Assembly: GCA_024762705.1 (NCBI GenBank)
Contig: JANTGW010000004.1
Location: forward strand, 1-17,013
Reading direction: 5' to 3'
DNA from: Sulfurimonas sp.
GTDB lineage: Bacteria > Campylobacterota > Campylobacteria > Campylobacterales > Sulfurimonadaceae
Length of the DNA: 17,013 bases
The notes under the pieces are model-generated. The model saw only the letters and a program-made list of their open reading frames with translations, ran no database searches and had not been told where the DNA came from. Both the position numbers and the translations under genes were made by a program. Positions 14,274 through 17,013 of the stretch are shown piece after piece; the first letter of the stretch is position 1, and each line of letters starts with the position of its first letter.

Positions 14274-15653
14274 ATGAAAAGATTTCACCAGATAGTATTA
14301 GAAAAGTTTTTAGCACTTTTTTTAGCACTTTTTTTTATTGTGGGTACTATCGTATACTACTGGGTTTACGAGTTTTACCTCAATGCCTCAAAAGAAGCAC
14401 TCATTCAAGATACTGAGCTTGTATCCTTTGCCATCAACAAAAACACCGACCTGGACGCTCTTGCCAAAAAAGTAAAAAATCAACTACATTTACGATTGAC
14501 AATTATAGATGAAAACGGCAATATACTTGCAGAGTCAGATGAAGACAAACACGTGATGGATAACCATAAGTACAGAACAGAAATCATGCAGGCTGACAAA
14601 GAAAAGTATGGTTATATTGTACGTCATTCACATACTGTAAACAAAGACCTGCAGTATGTAGCAAGAAAGTATACAATCAATGGCAAAACCATTTATGTTC
14701 GTCTTGCTCGTGAAGCAAAGGGAATACGTGCTGAAATAATTAACCTCGGGGTAAAAATCGCCCTTGTATTGCTACTGTTTTTCATTACAGTCTTTTATGT
14801 TTCTTATAAAATAAATATACAAATTCAGCATGAAACAAATAAAATAGTCGATTTTCTCAAATCGCTGACAAAGAAAAAGAAAAATACTTATATAAAATCT
14901 GATTTTTCACAAGAATTTGCCTATATAACAAATTTACTGACAAAAGTTTCACAAATTCTTGTCAAAAAAGAGAAGCAAAAGACAAAATATACCCAAAAAC
15001 TTCAAAAGCTTAATGCGCAAAAAGACGACATTATTTCAGCAATATCACATGAGTTTAAAAATCCAATTGCTGTTGTAAACGGCTACTCCCAAACACTGCT
15101 TGATGACGATAACATAAATCCGAGTATACGGAAAAAATTCCTTACAAAAATCTATACAAATGGGAAAAAACTGAGTGAACTTATAGACACTCTTCGTCTT
15201 TCAATGAAACTCGACGGCGGTCACCAGGCACTTAACATGAGAGAAGTCAATTTATATGACCTGGTCAAAGAATGTGCCCAAAATCTAGAACCAAACTACA
15301 AGAACCGAAAAGTTATTATTCAAGGGGACAAAGAGCTTAAAATAAGTGTCGATCCAACGCTTTTTGGCATTGTCATTACAAACCTCATAGAAAATGCTTT
15401 TAAGTACTCTGAAGATGAAGTTACAGTACAAATAAACAAAAAGTCTCTTGAAGTTATAGACACTGGAATAGGTATCAGTGAAAAAGATCTGCAAAACATT
15501 ACAAACAAGTTCTACAGAGCACAAAGTAATCGATGGAACAATTCACTCGGTCTTGGACTTTTTCTTGTCAATAATATTGTCAATCTACACAATTTTAAAC
15601 TTATAATAAAAAGCAAAGTCAACGAAGGCTCAAATTTCACTATAGAGTTTTAA
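14274..15653 (+). CDS. PhoR-like sensor histidine kinase of the phosphate operon
   Basis: A 459-residue membrane kinase. Two membrane helices (about 11-33 and 157-178) flank a periplasmic domain with LRLTIIDENGNILAES and KYGYIVRHSHTVNKDLQYVA, which resembles the Cache-like sensor of PhoR and WalK kinases of Gram-positive bacteria. A linker and coiled coil (about 180-250) lead to the dimer and phosphate-acceptor domain with H259 in ISHEFKNP. The ATPase domain has the N-box ITNLIENAFKYS (368-379), DTGIGIS (396-402) and LGLGLFLV (425-432). It should autophosphorylate at low phosphate under control of PhoU and Pst. No response regulator gene accompanies it here. Its ATG directly abuts the phoU stop. 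No PAS domain was seen, unlike E. coli PhoR. The last 14 bases overlap the convergent kinase gene. Confidence 0.88.
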   Translation: MKRFHQIVLEKFLALFLALFFIVGTIVYYWVYEFYLNASKEALIQDTELVSFAINKNTDLDALAKKVKNQLHLRLTIIDENGNILAESDEDKHVMDNHKYRTEIMQADKEKYGYIVRHSHTVNKDLQYVARKYTINGKTIYVRLAREAKGIRAEIINLGVKIALVLLLFFITVFYVSYKINIQIQHETNKIVDFLKSLTKKKKNTYIKSDFSQEFAYITNLLTKVSQILVKKEKQKTKYTQKLQKLNAQKDDIISAISHEFKNPIAVVNGYSQTLLDDDNINPSIRKKFLTKIYTNGKKLSELIDTLRLSMKLDGGHQALNMREVNLYDLVKECAQNLEPNYKNRKVIIQGDKELKISVDPTLFGIVITNLIENAFKYSEDEVTVQINKKSLEVIDTGIGISEKDLQNITNKFYRAQSNRWNNSLGLGLFLVNNIVNLHNFKLIIKSKVNEGSNFTIEF

Positions 15654-17013
15654 CACCTTCATTGAAATCTATAATGAATTGCGCACCCTCTTGAGAATTC
15701 GTTACATGTAACTGTCCTCCCATGTTCTGTTCAATTATTATCTTAGACATATAAAGCCCGATTCCAGTGCCCATACCCTGTTCTTTTGTTGTAAAGTAAG
15801 GCTCAAAGATTCTGTCAATCACTTCTGTTGGTATACCGCCTGCATTGTCCTTGATTATTACTTGTTTATCTTTTAAGAAAATATCTATTTTCCCATACTC
15901 AATATGATTTTGCACAATAGCATCTTTTGCATTTGTTACAATATTTAGAATAACTTGTTGAAACTCACTTTCAATACCCTCTAGCATAAAGTCCTCTCCT
16001 TCAATGGATACTTCTATATTGTTACTTAAAAGCTGTGCATTGAGTAAAGAAAGGGTATTGTTGATACTTTCTTTGACACTAAATTTAGTTTTTACCTTAT
16101 CGACTCTGAAAAAATTTCTAAAATCATCGATTGTTTTACTCATAAAATCAATGGTCTTGGTCTGTTTTTCTATAAACTTGTCAATAAACTCAGCATTAAT
16201 GAGGCCTTCTTCGTAATCATCATCGAGATTTTGAATATTGATGTTAAGTGAATTAAGCGGTTGTCTCCATTGGTGTGCAATGGCACCTACCATCTCTCCC
16301 ATCGCAGCAAGTTTTGCCTGTTCTTGAAGCATCTTGTCTTTTTGTACTATTTCGTTTGTACGCTTTTGTATCTCTTGTTTAAGATTTTCGTTTAGGCTTT
16401 GGAGTTCATTTTCAAGAGTTTTTCTTTGGGTAATATCTATTAAATAGCCTAGAAAATGTGTTACCGTGCCTTGTCTATCACGAATAAAAAGCGTTGTTTG
16501 CTCTACCCATTTCTTTGTCTTGTCTTTTGTAGTGATTTGATATGCCTGGTGTTTTAAAATGTCTGCATTTTTTTCAAAAGCATTTGAGAGTTCATGAAAT
16601 GCTAGACTCAAATCTTCTTCGTCAATCAAACTGGAATATTCGACTTTGCCGTTCATAAATTCTTCTTTCGTATAACCTGTCAACGATAAGACATTGTTGG
16701 ATGCATACTCTACACTCCAGTTTATATCGTTTTTCCACCTGAAAAGAGTAATGTCACCCTTATCGAAAAGTTCTAGTAGTTTTTCTTGCTCTTTGGTTTT
16801 TCTTTTTAGTTCTTTTTTACTTACAAACTGCAAATAAAACAGATAAACCAATAAAAACAGACCGATAAACAAGATCACGCTTATAAGGTTATAATTGTAT
16901 AAAATAGACTTTATATGTTCATTCTCTGTAAAAGACACCAAATATGCCGTCGCTTTTTTCTGTTTTGCATCTTCAACGGGTAAAAAAGAAATCACCATGA
17001 TTCCATCATTTGT
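15640..17013 (-). CDS. PAS-domain sensor histidine kinase, 5' end outside window
   Basis: The frame is open to the right edge, so the N terminus is missing; the visible part has about 457 residues. Counting from the first in-window ATG (16998): the end of a periplasmic Cache-like sensor (GIMVISFLPVED...ATAYLVSF), a membrane helix (about 36-57), a PAS/PAC domain (about 75-190; WSVEYASNNVLSLTGYTKEEF and FLGYLIDITQRK), a coiled coil (about 192-230), H242 in GAIAHQWRQPLNSL, and an ATPase domain with N356 in LNIVTNAKDA, KDNAGGIP (383-390) and GMGTGIGL (408-415). The AHQWRQP box marks a kinase class very common in Campylobacterota. Signal and partner regulator are unknown. It is convergent with the PhoR-like kinase, so a link to phosphate is not implied. 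Confidence 0.9.
   Translation of the reverse strand, partial: TNDGIMVISFLPVEDAKQKKATAYLVSFTENEHIKSILYNYNLISVILFIGLFLLVYLFYLQFVSKKELKRKTKEQEKLLELFDKGDITLFRWKNDINWSVEYASNNVLSLTGYTKEEFMNGKVEYSSLIDEEDLSLAFHELSNAFEKNADILKHQAYQITTKDKTKKWVEQTTLFIRDRQGTVTHFLGYLIDITQRKTLENELQSLNENLKQEIQKRTNEIVQKDKMLQEQAKLAAMGEMVGAIAHQWRQPLNSLNINIQNLDDDYEEGLINAEFIDKFIEKQTKTIDFMSKTIDDFRNFFRVDKVKTKFSVKESINNTLSLLNAQLLSNNIEVSIEGEDFMLEGIESEFQQVILNIVTNAKDAIVQNHIEYGKIDIFLKDKQVIIKDNAGGIPTEVIDRIFEPYFTTKEQGMGTGIGLYMSKIIIEQNMGGQLHVTNSQEGAQFIIDFNEGVKTL

Noticed and set aside
15640..16998. Treating the right-edge kinase as complete from the ATG at 16998
   Set aside because: The frame stays open to the window edge and the first residues look like the end of a Cache-type sensor, so the real start lies outside.

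Overview
The window reads as an AT-rich chromosomal segment of a Campylobacterota (Epsilonproteobacteria) species, most like Sulfurimonas or a near relative. This rests on the protein families seen (paired DUF2393 proteins, an ilvE / SPFH / hisIE cluster, an OprP-type porin, a kinase with an AHQWRQP H-box) and on very tight gene packing. The genus is an inference, not a proof. No rRNA, tRNA, CRISPR array, insertion sequence or phage gene was seen, and no stretch longer than about 230 bases lacks a gene.

Left part (1-4338). A short minus-strand remnant resembling a PcfJ-like protein touches the left edge. A stand-alone DUF234 protein with a PD-(D/E)XK-like core follows on the plus strand and converges with a minus-strand protein carrying a C-terminal J domain. 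purF, of the propeptide and iron-sulphur type, starts at a TTG codon and overlaps a YhcC-type radical SAM gene by one base.

Middle part (4341-8128, minus strand). ilvE, an SPFH/prohibitin membrane protein, hisIE and two tandem DUF2393 membrane proteins lie 2 to 13 bases apart or overlap, and look like one operon. It joins branched-chain amino acid and histidine synthesis to three membrane proteins of unknown role.

Phosphate region (8304-15653). A minus-strand OprP-like porin diverges from pstS. pstC, pstA, pstB, phoU and a PhoR-like sensor kinase follow. Together they would bring phosphate across the outer membrane (porin), capture it in the periplasm (PstS), pump it in (PstCAB) and report transport status (PhoU and kinase). 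No response regulator gene is present. The most notable signal is regulatory: the porin, pstS and pstC promoters share one layout, two TGTAA-type heptamers 11 bases apart with a -10 box exactly 16 bases after the start of the second heptamer. This looks like a Pho box with a half-site different from that of E. coli. The pstS promoter region is also tandemly duplicated. The upstream copy has three half-sites but a ruined -10 box.

Right edge. A PAS-containing sensor histidine kinase on the minus strand converges on the PhoR-like kinase with a 14-base overlap and runs off the window.

I found no wholly undescribed system. Most of the window is conserved core metabolism and phosphate uptake. The duplicated Pho promoter, the acidic loop of PstC and the orphan or unknown proteins are the parts worth a second look.
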